From: JAWRCU01 sp033542235
GTDB lineage: Bacteria > Pseudomonadota > Alphaproteobacteria > Rhizobiales > Rhizobiaceae
Reading direction: 5' to 3'
Length of the DNA: 64,000 nucleotides
Assembly: GCF_033542235.1 (NCBI RefSeq)
Contig: NZ_JAWRCU010000012.1
Location: forward strand, 158,258-222,257
Below the pieces are notes generated by a model. That model made no database searches, was not told the DNA's origin, and worked only from the letters and a program-made list of their open reading frames with translations. Numbering within the stretch: position 1 is the stretch's first letter; the number at the start of each line of letters is the position of its first letter. Positions 25,121 to 33,345 of the stretch are shown piece by piece. The position numbers and the translations under genes are program-made.

Positions 25121-26647
25121 CTAACCTGCCGCGGCCGCCGGTTGGTCTTCCTCGACCGCATGGATCGCGTTCATGATTGCCTTGCTCACGCTTTCGTAGC
25201 GATGGTCGTTGGGAACCTCCCCTACGAGGCGCATGCCGTGCATCACGAGGATGCGGTCGGCGAGAGCCACCATCTCGGGCATGTCGCTGGAGATCAGCAG
25301 CACCGAGGTGCCGGCTGCCGCGATTTCGTGGATCAGCTCATGGAGGTAGGCTTTTGTCTTGATGTCGATGCCGACCGTCGGCTCGTCGATGATCAGGATT
25401 TCGACATTGGCAGCGAGCCACTTCGCCACACTCACCTTCTGCTGATTGCCTCCGGAGAGATTGCCCACGATCTGCTCGATCGAGGGCGTGCGGATTTCGA
25501 GCCGCTCGACATACGGCCTTACGGCGCGCACCTCCTCGGCTGGAGCGATCAGCCCCAGCGCACCGGCCAGCCGGTGCCAGATAGTCACTGCGATGTTCTG
25601 TCGAATGGAGTGCGCCAGTATGAGGCCTTCCTGCTTGCGGTCCTCGCTGATGTAGCCGATGCGATAGCGGTTCAGCGCCTCGTGCATGTCGCGTATGACG
25701 ACCGGCTTGTCCTTCAGCCGAAGTTCGCCGCCGGTCACCTTCGCGTCGCCCACGATGGCGCGGGCAAGCTCGCTGCGCCCGGCACCCACCAGCCCATAGA
25801 GGCCAAGGATTTCGCCGCGATGCAGGGCGAAGGAGATGTGTTTGTGGCCGAGCGACGTGGAGAGACTGCGTGCCTCGAGCACCACTTCCGTGTTTCCGTG
25901 CTCGCGCGCCGGCCGCTCGAGAATCCGCTCCTCGCGGCCAACCATGAGCGAGATCAGCCGCTGACGGGTCATCGTGCTCATCGGCTCGCCTGCGCCGGCG
26001 TTCTTTCCATCGCGAAGCACGGTGACCCGATCGGCGATCGCGAAGATCTCCTCGAGCTTGTGGCTGACGAAGACGATAGCTGCGCCGTTGTCGCGGAGCC
26101 GCTTGAGCAGGCCGAACAGCGTGTTCGCCTCGTGCTCGGTGATCGATGCCGTCGGCTCGTCCATGAGCAGATACTTCGCTTCCAGCGAAAGGGCCTTTGC
26201 GATCTCGACGATCTGCATCTGCGCTACCGACAGGGTACGGACTTCGGCGCGTGTGTCGATGCTGCCGTCGAGCAGGTCGAGATAGCGACGGGCTTCGCGA
26301 TGGATGGCGCTGCGGTCGAGCAGCCCGCGCCTGGCTGGCAGCCGCTCCAGCAGGATGTTTTCGCCGACCGAGAAACGTGGGATCAGGTTGCGTTCCTGGT
26401 GCACGGCGCTGATGCCGGCCGCGATGGCGTCGCGCGAAGATTGGAAGGCGACCTCCTTGCCGTCGATCAGCATACGGCCGCTATCGGCCGGATAGAGGCC
26501 GGTGATGATCTTGATGAGCGTCGATTTGCCGGCGCCGTTCTCGCCCATCAGCGCATGGATCTCGCCGGGCCTCAGCTCCAGCGAGACATGGTCGAGCGCC
26601 TGGACGCCCGGGAATGCCTTGCTGACGGATTCGATGGTGAGGCTCAT
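25121..26647 (-). CDS. Sugar ABC transporter ATPase, ribose (RbsA) type
   Basis: The 508-residue tandem ATPase has, in its first half, Walker A GENGAGKST, signature LSVAQMQIVEIAKAL and Walker B LLMDEPTASITEHE. In the second half Walker A is the degenerate GLVGAGRSE, with signature LSGGNQQKVSVAKWL and Walker B LIIDEPTVGIDIKT. The altered second Walker A is normal for RbsA/MglA-type proteins. It is the energising subunit for the two permeases upstream in the operon, whose last gene ends 2 bases before its start. The substrate is not identifiable from the sequence. Confidence 0.93.
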   Translation of the reverse strand: MSLTIESVSKAFPGVQALDHVSLELRPGEIHALMGENGAGKSTLIKIITGLYPADSGRMLIDGKEVAFQSSRDAIAAGISAVHQERNLIPRFSVGENILLERLPARRGLLDRSAIHREARRYLDLLDGSIDTRAEVRTLSVAQMQIVEIAKALSLEAKYLLMDEPTASITEHEANTLFGLLKRLRDNGAAIVFVSHKLEEIFAIADRVTVLRDGKNAGAGEPMSTMTRQRLISLMVGREERILERPAREHGNTEVVLEARSLSTSLGHKHISFALHRGEILGLYGLVGAGRSELARAIVGDAKVTGGELRLKDKPVVIRDMHEALNRYRIGYISEDRKQEGLILAHSIRQNIAVTIWHRLAGALGLIAPAEEVRAVRPYVERLEIRTPSIEQIVGNLSGGNQQKVSVAKWLAANVEILIIDEPTVGIDIKTKAYLHELIHEIAAAGTSVLLISSDMPEMVALADRILVMHGMRLVGEVPNDHRYESVSKAIMNAIHAVEEDQPAAAAG

Positions 26648-26649
26648 GG

Positions 26650-27606
26650 TCAGCCCCCACCGGTCCTGACGGCGCGCCAGCGATTGAGCCAGACGGCCGC
26701 CAATATGAGCGCGCCCAACAGGAACTGCACCCAGTAGGGATCGACATTGGCGAGCACCATTCCGTTCTCGATCAGCGCGATCAGAATGACGGCGAGCGAG
26801 GTGCCGAACACCGATACGTTGCCCCCCGTGAGTGCTGCTCCGCCGATGATCGGGGCGGCAAAGGAGATGAGCAGCCAGTCCGTGCCGATCGAAGGTTGGG
26901 CCGAGCCGAGCTGCGCGACGGCCAGAACCGCCGCGCCACCGGCGAGCGTGCCGGACAGCACATGGGCGAGCATGATCGTCCGATCGCGCGAGATCCCTGA
27001 AAGCTCGGCCGCCTGAGGATTGCCGCCGACCGCCAGAAGATGGCGGCCGGGGATGGTCCTCGCCAGAAAGAGCGCCAGCAGGGCTGCTACGATCACCGGC
27101 GCGATCAGCAGGAAAGGGAAGCCGAAGATGCGCTCAGAGCCAAAAGCAACGAAAGCCGGCGGAAGCTTGTAATAGGGGATCGACTGAGTGATCCCGAGAT
27201 TGATGCCCGTAAAGGCCGAGGCCGTCGCCAGCGTGATGATGAAGCCGTTGATGCCGGTGCGGGCGGTGAGCACGCCGTTCAGCAAACCACCGAGCGCGCC
27301 GATACCCACAGCGACCGGCACGGCGACTGCGATCGGCAGGCCGAAGGTTTCCATCAAGCCGCCGACGGTGATGGCGACGAGGCCGCCCAGAGCACCCACT
27401 GCAATGTTCATCTGCCCGACCGCGAGCGTCACCATCTGCGCGAAGCCGACAAGCAGCGCGACGCAGAAGCTGCGCAGCATCACATAGATGTTGAACTCGG
27501 TGAGGAAGGCCGGCGACAGCCATGACAGCACGACGACGCCAAGCACGATCGCACCGAGCAGGCCAGACCATTCGACCATGAGAAAGCGGCGCAGGATCGC
27601 GTTCAT
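26650..27606 (-). CDS. Sugar ABC transporter permease 2 (RbsC type)
   Basis: The 318-residue hydrophobic protein of the BPD_transp_2 (ribose/galactose) family has about 8-9 TM helices, the FAQMVTLAVGQMNIAVGALG segment near residue 60, and a cytoplasmic coupling loop with GRHLLAVGGNPQAAELSGI. The ATG at 27606 overlaps the stop of the preceding permease (ATGA). The frame stays open upstream on the other permease's DNA, but that is a shadow. With permease 1 it forms a heterodimeric channel. Confidence 0.92.
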   Translation of the reverse strand: MNAILRRFLMVEWSGLLGAIVLGVVVLSWLSPAFLTEFNIYVMLRSFCVALLVGFAQMVTLAVGQMNIAVGALGGLVAITVGGLMETFGLPIAVAVPVAVGIGALGGLLNGVLTARTGINGFIITLATASAFTGINLGITQSIPYYKLPPAFVAFGSERIFGFPFLLIAPVIVAALLALFLARTIPGRHLLAVGGNPQAAELSGISRDRTIMLAHVLSGTLAGGAAVLAVAQLGSAQPSIGTDWLLISFAAPIIGGAALTGGNVSVFGTSLAVILIALIENGMVLANVDPYWVQFLLGALILAAVWLNRWRAVRTGGG

Positions 27607-28607
27607 CTGCGCCCCAACGAGCGACGTTCGGCATAGACACTGCGGTAGCGGTCGGCCATGACGGCGAGCAGGAGGATCACGCCGAGGAAGAGCTGAAGCC
27701 AGAAATTGCCGACCTGGAGGACCAGCAATCCGCTGCGGATGGTGGTGACGAGCGCCGCGCCGAACATGGTCCCGAGCACCGCCACCGAACCACCTGACAG
27801 CAGCGTGCCGCCCAGCACCGGGCCGATGAAGGAGGGCAGCAGCCACTCCTCGCCGCCTACCGCCGGCATGGCCGCGCCGAGCCGGGCGACGAGCATCAGG
27901 CCGGCAGTAGCGGCAAGAACGCCCGAAAGCACATGGCTGAAGATGATGACTCGGCCGACAGGGACGCCCGACATGGCCGCAGCCCGCGGATTGGCGCCCG
28001 CGGCCAGGATTTGCCGGCCTAGCGCGGTGTGGCGATAGAGCACGTAGAGCGCGGCGCCGATCGCCGCCGCGATGACGAGGAGGGGGGAGATGTATCCCCC
28101 GATGCGCAGCCGGCCGAACGTGCCGAGCTCCGGCGGCAGAGCGTTGTAGGGCACCGCCTTGGTCAGGATCAGCATGGCGCCGAGGAAGAGGCTGGCACTT
28201 GCCAGCGTGATGATGAAGGCGTTCACGCCTGTCCTGACGATGGCGATGCCGTTCAAGGCCCCGAGCACGCCACCCAGTACCAGGCCGCCGGCAAGGCCGA
28301 TCGGGATCGGCAGGCCGACGTCCTGCAGCAGGTATCCGGTCGACATGACCGCGCAGACACCGATGGACCCGACGGCGAGGTTCATCCCGCCGGTGGCGAG
28401 CACCACCATCTGCGCAAAGCCGATGACGATATCGATCGCCAGCGAGCGACCGACCGAGAAGAGGTTCATCGGCGATGTGAAACCCGGCGCCAGGGCCGTG
28501 AAGACGACCCATAGGAAACCGACGATCGCCAGCAGCCCGACCTGCGTCGAGGCGCCGGGCAGCAGCAGGCGTCGGGGGGATGTGGTGCTGACGGTCCGGT
28601 CGGTCAT
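27603..28607 (-). CDS. Sugar ABC transporter permease 1 (RbsC type)
   Basis: The 334-residue BPD_transp_2 family permease shows the family's FAQMVVLATGGMNLAVGSIG and the coupling segment GRQILAAGANPRAAAMSGV, with about nine TM helices. It follows the binding-protein gene after an 89-base gap that contains a strong hairpin, and its end overlaps permease 2. Confidence 0.92.
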   Translation of the reverse strand: MTDRTVSTTSPRRLLLPGASTQVGLLAIVGFLWVVFTALAPGFTSPMNLFSVGRSLAIDIVIGFAQMVVLATGGMNLAVGSIGVCAVMSTGYLLQDVGLPIPIGLAGGLVLGGVLGALNGIAIVRTGVNAFIITLASASLFLGAMLILTKAVPYNALPPELGTFGRLRIGGYISPLLVIAAAIGAALYVLYRHTALGRQILAAGANPRAAAMSGVPVGRVIIFSHVLSGVLAATAGLMLVARLGAAMPAVGGEEWLLPSFIGPVLGGTLLSGGSVAVLGTMFGAALVTTIRSGLLVLQVGNFWLQLFLGVILLLAVMADRYRSVYAERRSLGRR

Positions 28608-28662
28608 ATGAGCTCAACCAACTGGAAACCGGCGCGGCGCCGGCTCCAGCCTGTCGGTTCGC

Positions 28663-28688
28663 AAGCGAGCGGGCGCGCCCGCTCGCTT
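28663..28688 (-). other. Perfect 12-bp stem hairpin after the sugar-binding protein gene
   Basis: AAGCGAGCGGGC-GC-GCCCGCTCGCTT lies directly after the binding-protein stop, before the first permease. It has no T-tract. It resembles the post-binding-protein hairpins seen in the agp operon and the 55.9-kb ABC operon, and likely stabilises the upstream message or lowers permease expression. Confidence 0.6.
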
Positions 28689-28696
28689 CGGCGCAA

Positions 28697-29749
28697 TTAC
28701 TTGCAAGTCAGGTACTTGTCCTTGAAGGAGCCCTGGATCTCTGTAGTGATCTTCTTCAGGTCGTCCTTGTAGGAGGCAAGGTTCTCCGCGTTGATCACCA
28801 TCGTGCCGGAATCGATGAAACGCTTGGTCTGCGGCGTCTGGATCCACGGCGCGTCGTCCTTCACGGTGCATCCGCCTCCCGCCAGAAGGTCGAGCGCGTA
28901 GGCACCGATATAGGCCTGTCCGTACGGGTTCTGCGCCATGGTGCCAGCGACGAAGCCGTCCTTGATGGCTTCGAGCACGATCGGATCGTCGTCGATCCCG
29001 ACGAACTTGATGCGCTTGTCACCGAGCGTGCGCAGCGACTTCGATGCCACCACCGAGGGAATGTAGCCGGTGGCGATCATGCCGCCGATCTGGTCTTTCT
29101 GGGCGGCGAGCAGCGCGTTGATCTTCTGGTCCGCCGCCTCCTGGGCGTCGGTATCGGCGACGGTCTGCAGCAGGGTCACAGCGCCATTGGTCTCGGCGAC
29201 AGCCTTTTCAACAGCCTTGACGCGCAAGGTCGTGTTGGGATCGACGAGCAGGCCGGCGAGGTGGACAATCGCCCCTTTGCCACCCATCGCCTTGATCAGT
29301 TCTTTGGTGCCGAGATAGGCGGAGTTATAGACGTCCGTGCCGAGACAGAAGGCGACATCCGTGGGGTCCTGCGCGCAGCCGGCGAGCGCGGCGGACGGCA
29401 CACCGGAATCCTTCAACTCGGTGACCGTCGAATTGATGCCCACGGCATCGCCGGGGAATATGCGGAAGGCGGTGTAGCCCTGCGCGCTAAGGCTTTCGAT
29501 CAGCTCCGTCTGCAGGTTCAGCTTCCATTCGGTCGGTACCTTGAAGTCGACGGCGGCAATGCCGAAGTCCTTTTTCGCATCGGCGGCGGCTTGCTCCCAA
29601 GGCGCGAAATACGGATGAGGTCCGCCCGGGATCAGCGCAATCTTGTTATCGGATGCCTGTGCAGGCCCGGCGAAGGCCAGTGCTGCCGTTAGGCCGGCAA
29701 ATATCGACGACGCGGCGAGGCCGCGAATTGAATCGCAGAACAGTTTCAT
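28697..29749 (-). CDS. Sugar ABC transporter periplasmic binding protein (Peripla_BP_4)
   Basis: The 350-residue exported protein has a signal peptide (about 1-26, ending PAQAS) followed by the ribose-binding type fold: KIALIPGGPHPYFAPWEQAA, IESLSAQGYTAFRIFPGD, MIATGYIPSVVASKSL, FVGIDDDPIVLEAIKDG and a C-terminal AQNPYGQAYIGAYA. The ATG at 29749 is preceded by AGGGAGGAACC; the frame extends upstream without a credible start. Being first in the operon it is probably the most highly expressed. Substrate unknown; the protein is not close enough to any named binding protein for me to say. Confidence 0.9.
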   Translation of the reverse strand: MKLFCDSIRGLAASSIFAGLTAALAFAGPAQASDNKIALIPGGPHPYFAPWEQAAADAKKDFGIAAVDFKVPTEWKLNLQTELIESLSAQGYTAFRIFPGDAVGINSTVTELKDSGVPSAALAGCAQDPTDVAFCLGTDVYNSAYLGTKELIKAMGGKGAIVHLAGLLVDPNTTLRVKAVEKAVAETNGAVTLLQTVADTDAQEAADQKINALLAAQKDQIGGMIATGYIPSVVASKSLRTLGDKRIKFVGIDDDPIVLEAIKDGFVAGTMAQNPYGQAYIGAYALDLLAGGGCTVKDDAPWIQTPQTKRFIDSGTMVINAENLASYKDDLKKITTEIQGSFKDKYLTCK

Positions 29750-29823
29750 TGGTTCCTCCCTGGTGCGAACCGTCGCGAGCCTGAAACCCGGTCGTTCCGT
29801 CGCATGCCAATTTCTAGAAGAAA

Positions 29824-29838
29824 TGCATATCGCATGCA
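29824..29838. promoter_or_regulatory. Inverted repeat in the leader of the sugar ABC operon
   Basis: TGCAT-ATCGC-ATGCA lies about 75 bases before the binding-protein start, in the promoter area of the minus-strand operon. It is a candidate operator for the operon's GntR regulator. Confidence 0.35.
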
Positions 29839-29854
29839 ATATACGTTCGTGCTT

Positions 29855-29886
29855 AGTATCTAGGGATACTTGCCTAGGCTTAGGCA
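29855..29886. promoter_or_regulatory. Two tandem 6-4-6 inverted repeats, candidate double operator
   Basis: AGTATC-TAGG-GATACT is followed without a gap by TGCCTA-GGCT-TAGGCA. Each is a perfect 16-base inverted repeat with a 4-base spacer. They lie 106-137 bases before the binding-protein start, in the 412-base gap 29750-30161 between the sugar operon and the MFS gene. Nothing else was recognised in the gap. Confidence 0.45.
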
Positions 29887-30161
29887 ATTGGGGCGATTGA
29901 CGGCGGCCAAGTAGTTGCGGCCAGTCTGTTCTCTCAACCTGTGACTCCCGTTCTGCGATATCGTCCCGTTCAGAATGCTGTGAACGCCTTGCTCAGCTTG
30001 CGCTGTTCCGAATACCGTCAATGGCCGATCGCAAGAGGTATTCTGTCGTCCTCGACGCAACCGCACGGCGGCATTGAAGACGAGACCGTGTCGCGCCTCT
30101 ATTAAGATCGAGGGACGCAGTCAGTACGGGCGCATCGGCCTGTCGCTGCGGAGAATCCGCC

Positions 30162-31931
30162 ATGCCAGCAGGTGAGCGAAGACGACCCGGGGGTAGGGCA
30201 GCTACGCAGTCTCTCTCATTTTGGGCACCGTTCCGACACAAGCCGTTCACGGTGATATGGCTCGCGACGCTCGTCGCGAATATCGGTAGCTGGATGTATT
30301 CGGCAGCGTGCGGCTGGCTGATGACGAGCCTCACCACTGCGCCTTTGATGGTCTCGCTGGTTCAGGTCGCGGCGACTTTGCCTGTGTTTCTACTCGCGAT
30401 CGCGGGAGGCGCTCTCGTCGACATCGTCGACAAGCGTAAGTTCCTCATCGCAGGCGAGATGCTGATCACGCTTGCCGCCTCGGTGTTTGCTGTCGTCATC
30501 TGGTTTCATCTGGTCACCTCCTGGAATCTGCTTGTCTTTGCCTTCTTGGTGGCGGCCGGGGAGGCTGTCACCGCTCCGGCCTGGGAGGCTGTCGTTTCAC
30601 TTCTCGTTCCGAAGCCAGACCTTCCGATGGCCGTTGCCGCCAACAGCGTGAGCGTGAACGTCAGCCGTGCGGTAGGGCCTGCGCTAGGCGGCGCGCTTCT
30701 GGGTACTCTGGGCGTTCCGGCTCCGTTTTTGCTGAACGCCGTCAGCAATCTCGGCGTCATTGGCGCGCTTGCCTGGTGGCCCGAGCCGGCACGGGCGAGT
30801 TCACGGCTTCCGCCCGAACACTTCGCCAGCGCGATGATCACCGGCCTGCGCCATGCGCGCTACAACCCCCACCTGATGGCAACGCTGATCCGCGCTGCCG
30901 GCTTCTTCGTGTTCGCCAGCGCCTATTGGGCGTTGCTGCCACTCGTTGCGCGCCAGCAGGTTGGGGGAGGGCCGTCCCTTTACGGATCGCTGTTGGGTGT
31001 GATCGGGATCTCGGCCGTGGCCACCGCCGCTTTGCTGCCTCGGCTCAAGGAATGGCTCGGGGCCGATGGGCTCGGCAATGCCGGCGCGCTGGGCAGCGCG
31101 GTTGCGACAGCCCTGTTCGGGGTCGCACATGAACCGGTGCTCGCCATCGCGGCGAGCGTGGTCGCCGGCTCCACCTGGATCACCACAGTATCCAGCTTGA
31201 ACGTTTCGGCCCAGACCGCGCTTCCCGAATGGGTGCGAGGGCGTGGATTGGCGGTCTATATCACGGTAATGGCGGGCGCCCTCAGCTTGGGGAGCGCCAT
31301 TTGGGGCGAAGGGGCATCGCGCATCGGTATCGCGCCGGCGCTGTTGGTGGCGGCGGTCGGCGGCGGCCTCTCGGTCCCGTTGCTGAGGCGATGGCGGCTG
31401 CAAACCGCGAGGGGCATCGACCTGACGCCTGCCATGAGTTGGCCGTCACCGGCGATGGCGAGCGACATCAACCCGGCGCGCGGGCCGGTTCTGGTGACCA
31501 TCGCCTATCGGATCGATCCCAGGAATCGCGAGGCTTTCCTCGAGGCTATCGAACTAGCCGGGCGCGAGCGTTACCGCGACGGAGCCTATGGCTGGCAAGT
31601 GTTCGAGGACCCCGGGGACAACAGCCGTTTCATCGAAACCTTTCTCTCGGATTCCTGGGCGGATCATCTGCGGCTTCACGAGCGCGTAACGAAGGCAGAC
31701 CAGGCACAGGAGGCAGCGGTGCGCCGGTTCCAGAAAGGTGATGGGCCGCAGATCACTCACTTCATAGCCGCGAGATCCCACGTCCGGCGCAGCCGAGGCC
31801 AGAAAAATGCAAGCTCGAAGTCGATCACACGAAAGCCGAAGTCACACGCAGGGGCTCGCCCCAAGCCCGATATTGGAAGAACAGTATCCGGCACAGATCT
31901 CGATCCTGACGAGGACCCAACCTCGGACTAG
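30162..31931 (+). CDS. MFS_3-family exporter with C-terminal ABM-like domain
   Basis: This is a 589-residue protein. Residues about 20-420 form a major facilitator transporter of the MFS_3 (enterobactin-exporter-like) group, with FTVIWLATLVANIGSWMYS as the first TM and PALGGALLGTLGVPAPFLLN in the middle. Residues about 440-545 (VLVTIAYRIDPRNREAFLEA, GWQVFEDPGDNSRFIETFL) resemble an antibiotic-biosynthesis-monooxygenase (ABM) dimeric fold, a known fusion in this group whose role is unclear. The tail is basic and low in complexity. It stands alone, with no biosynthetic genes nearby, so the exported compound is unknown. Confidence 0.85.
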   Translation: MPAGERRRPGGRAATQSLSFWAPFRHKPFTVIWLATLVANIGSWMYSAACGWLMTSLTTAPLMVSLVQVAATLPVFLLAIAGGALVDIVDKRKFLIAGEMLITLAASVFAVVIWFHLVTSWNLLVFAFLVAAGEAVTAPAWEAVVSLLVPKPDLPMAVAANSVSVNVSRAVGPALGGALLGTLGVPAPFLLNAVSNLGVIGALAWWPEPARASSRLPPEHFASAMITGLRHARYNPHLMATLIRAAGFFVFASAYWALLPLVARQQVGGGPSLYGSLLGVIGISAVATAALLPRLKEWLGADGLGNAGALGSAVATALFGVAHEPVLAIAASVVAGSTWITTVSSLNVSAQTALPEWVRGRGLAVYITVMAGALSLGSAIWGEGASRIGIAPALLVAAVGGGLSVPLLRRWRLQTARGIDLTPAMSWPSPAMASDINPARGPVLVTIAYRIDPRNREAFLEAIELAGRERYRDGAYGWQVFEDPGDNSRFIETFLSDSWADHLRLHERVTKADQAQEAAVRRFQKGDGPQITHFIAARSHVRRSRGQKNASSKSITRKPKSHAGARPKPDIGRTVSGTDLDPDEDPTSD

Positions 31932-32301
31932 GCGGAAGCGGAGGAGCGGCCGATAATTCCGGGTCAGCCTCGGTCGTCCCCGATCCGGCGCTGACGCCAT
32001 AAACCTGGGTTGACCGACAGCTGAAAGAGCATGGTTGGGTCCGCGTGCGTTTGGCTCGTCTTTTCCTGAAGGCGAAGTGTCAGAAGGCCTGTCGGCATCG
32101 ATCTGGGAACGACGATTGCTGTGTTGCGTTGATAACGACCGCGGTGAGAACGAGGAACGAACCCCACCCCTTTTATCGCCTCAAAAAGCTTGGTGGAAGC
32201 TCGACGGCCAGCCCAGTCGATACGTCAGAAATCCTGAAAAGACGCCAGCTTCATTCGATTTTGTAGAGGTCTGCGATGCTAGACCGCGAAAGGAGCACGA
32301 A
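31932..32301. other. Intergenic region without recognised gene
   Basis: The region holds 370 bases upstream of the small membrane protein gene. No convincing coding frame or hairpin was found. A seven-residue frame resembling the start of Hsp70 proteins occurs near 32091 but stops at once. Confidence 0.5.
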
Positions 32302-32745
32302 ATGGCAATGGCAGGAGGTACTGGGACACCAAGAACCGGCGGCTTCGCCTCGACATTCATCTTCATAGCCCTGCTGGCAGGCGCCATCTTCGGTGCGACT
32401 TTCGGCCAGGCTCTTGATGGTAGAATAGCTGAGAGACGGGTTCTTTCGATCCTCGCCGCGTTTTTTGCTGTGTTGATAATCTGGTTGGTTCGACACTTCC
32501 TCGGAAAAGCCTATCCTGCCGCCTTCGTGAAGCCGCGCGGCAAATCTATTCCTCTTGCCGTTTGGCTGGGTGTGACCTTTTCATCGGTTGTTGGTGGTTT
32601 GGCGGGTCATGACATAGGGCAGCTTTTCGGAGTTACCTCAGGCGCTCTTTACGGGCTGATCTCGGGGACGATCGCCGGCATAAGCATGTCGATGCTTATG
32701 GTTGTCTATTTCCACGAACATCCTGAAGAACGCACCGAATTCTAG
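32302..32745 (+). CDS. Small multi-pass membrane protein, unknown function
   Basis: The 147-residue protein has about four predicted TM helices: FASTFIFIALLAGAIFGATF, VLSILAAFFAVLIIWLVRHF, IPLAVWLGVTFSSVVGGLAG and ALYGLISGTIAGISMSMLMV. AAGGAG precedes the ATG at 32302 at good distance; a second ATG lies two codons later. Glycine-rich helices suggest close packing. No known family is recognised and neighbours give no hint. Confidence 0.75.
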   Translation: MAMAGGTGTPRTGGFASTFIFIALLAGAIFGATFGQALDGRIAERRVLSILAAFFAVLIIWLVRHFLGKAYPAAFVKPRGKSIPLAVWLGVTFSSVVGGLAGHDIGQLFGVTSGALYGLISGTIAGISMSMLMVVYFHEHPEERTEF

Positions 32746-32824
32746 CCCGTCCGCGCGGGCAGAGAGGGTGGACCAGCACCCTGCAATGCGCACATCGGCG
32801 CGGAACGTCACCTTAAGATCCTGC

Positions 32825-33301
32825 TCAGATCGAATGGCCTGGGAAATGCCGGTCATGCAATGCGATTGCATCTTCAATCCATTGAAGAAGCGAACTTTCG
32901 GGCCTTGCGCCTGCGGTCCATGCGATCGTGTGCCCTTTCTCGACAAGAATGAAGCTGGGTATGCTTTGTACGCCAAAGCGCGCGGCCAATGATGGCTCGG
33001 CGTCCGTGTCGACCCTGCCCAGACGCGCTTGTGGCTCGGTCTTCGCGGCGGCGGCGGCAAAAACGGGCTCCATCTGGCGGCATGCCCCGCACCATCCGGC
33101 CCAAAATTCGATCAGAAGCGGAATGTCACTCTGCTTGGCATGTTGTTCAAAATTCGTCGCGTTGAGTTCGAGCGGTTGTCCTTGGAAAAGTGACTGCCCG
33201 CATTTTCCGCAACGCGCCGGGTCTGCCAGCCTCGCAGCTGGCGCGCGATTTAGCGTCATGCATGTCGGACATACAATGACAAGTCGATTGCCCTCTGCCA
33301 T
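32825..33301 (-). CDS. trxC: Thioredoxin 2 (TrxC) with zinc finger and WCGAC active site
   Basis: The 158-residue cytoplasmic thioredoxin has an N-terminal zinc-binding unit CPTC (11-14) and CGKC (31-34), then a thioredoxin fold with active site W70-C-G-A-C74 and the cis-proline segment SIPSFILV. The standard motif is WCGPC; the Pro-to-Ala change between the cysteines should shift the redox potential. The ATG at 33301 follows GGGAGGA. It is convergent with the small membrane protein gene and lies 44 bases downstream of the sugar dehydrogenase-like gene. Confidence 0.9.
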   Translation of the reverse strand: MAEGNRLVIVCPTCMTLNRAPAARLADPARCGKCGQSLFQGQPLELNATNFEQHAKQSDIPLLIEFWAGWCGACRQMEPVFAAAAAKTEPQARLGRVDTDAEPSLAARFGVQSIPSFILVEKGHTIAWTAGARPESSLLQWIEDAIALHDRHFPGHSI

Positions 33302-33345
33302 CTGCCTGTCCTCCCGTTCGAGTTCCCTCCGAGCTTTCTCCAAAC

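Noticed and set aside
32091..32132. A short frame reading VGIDLGTTIAVLR, like the start of Hsp70/DnaK proteins
   Set aside because: It stops immediately, has no start codon or ribosome site, and no further Hsp70 homology was seen downstream; probably chance or at most a tiny relic.
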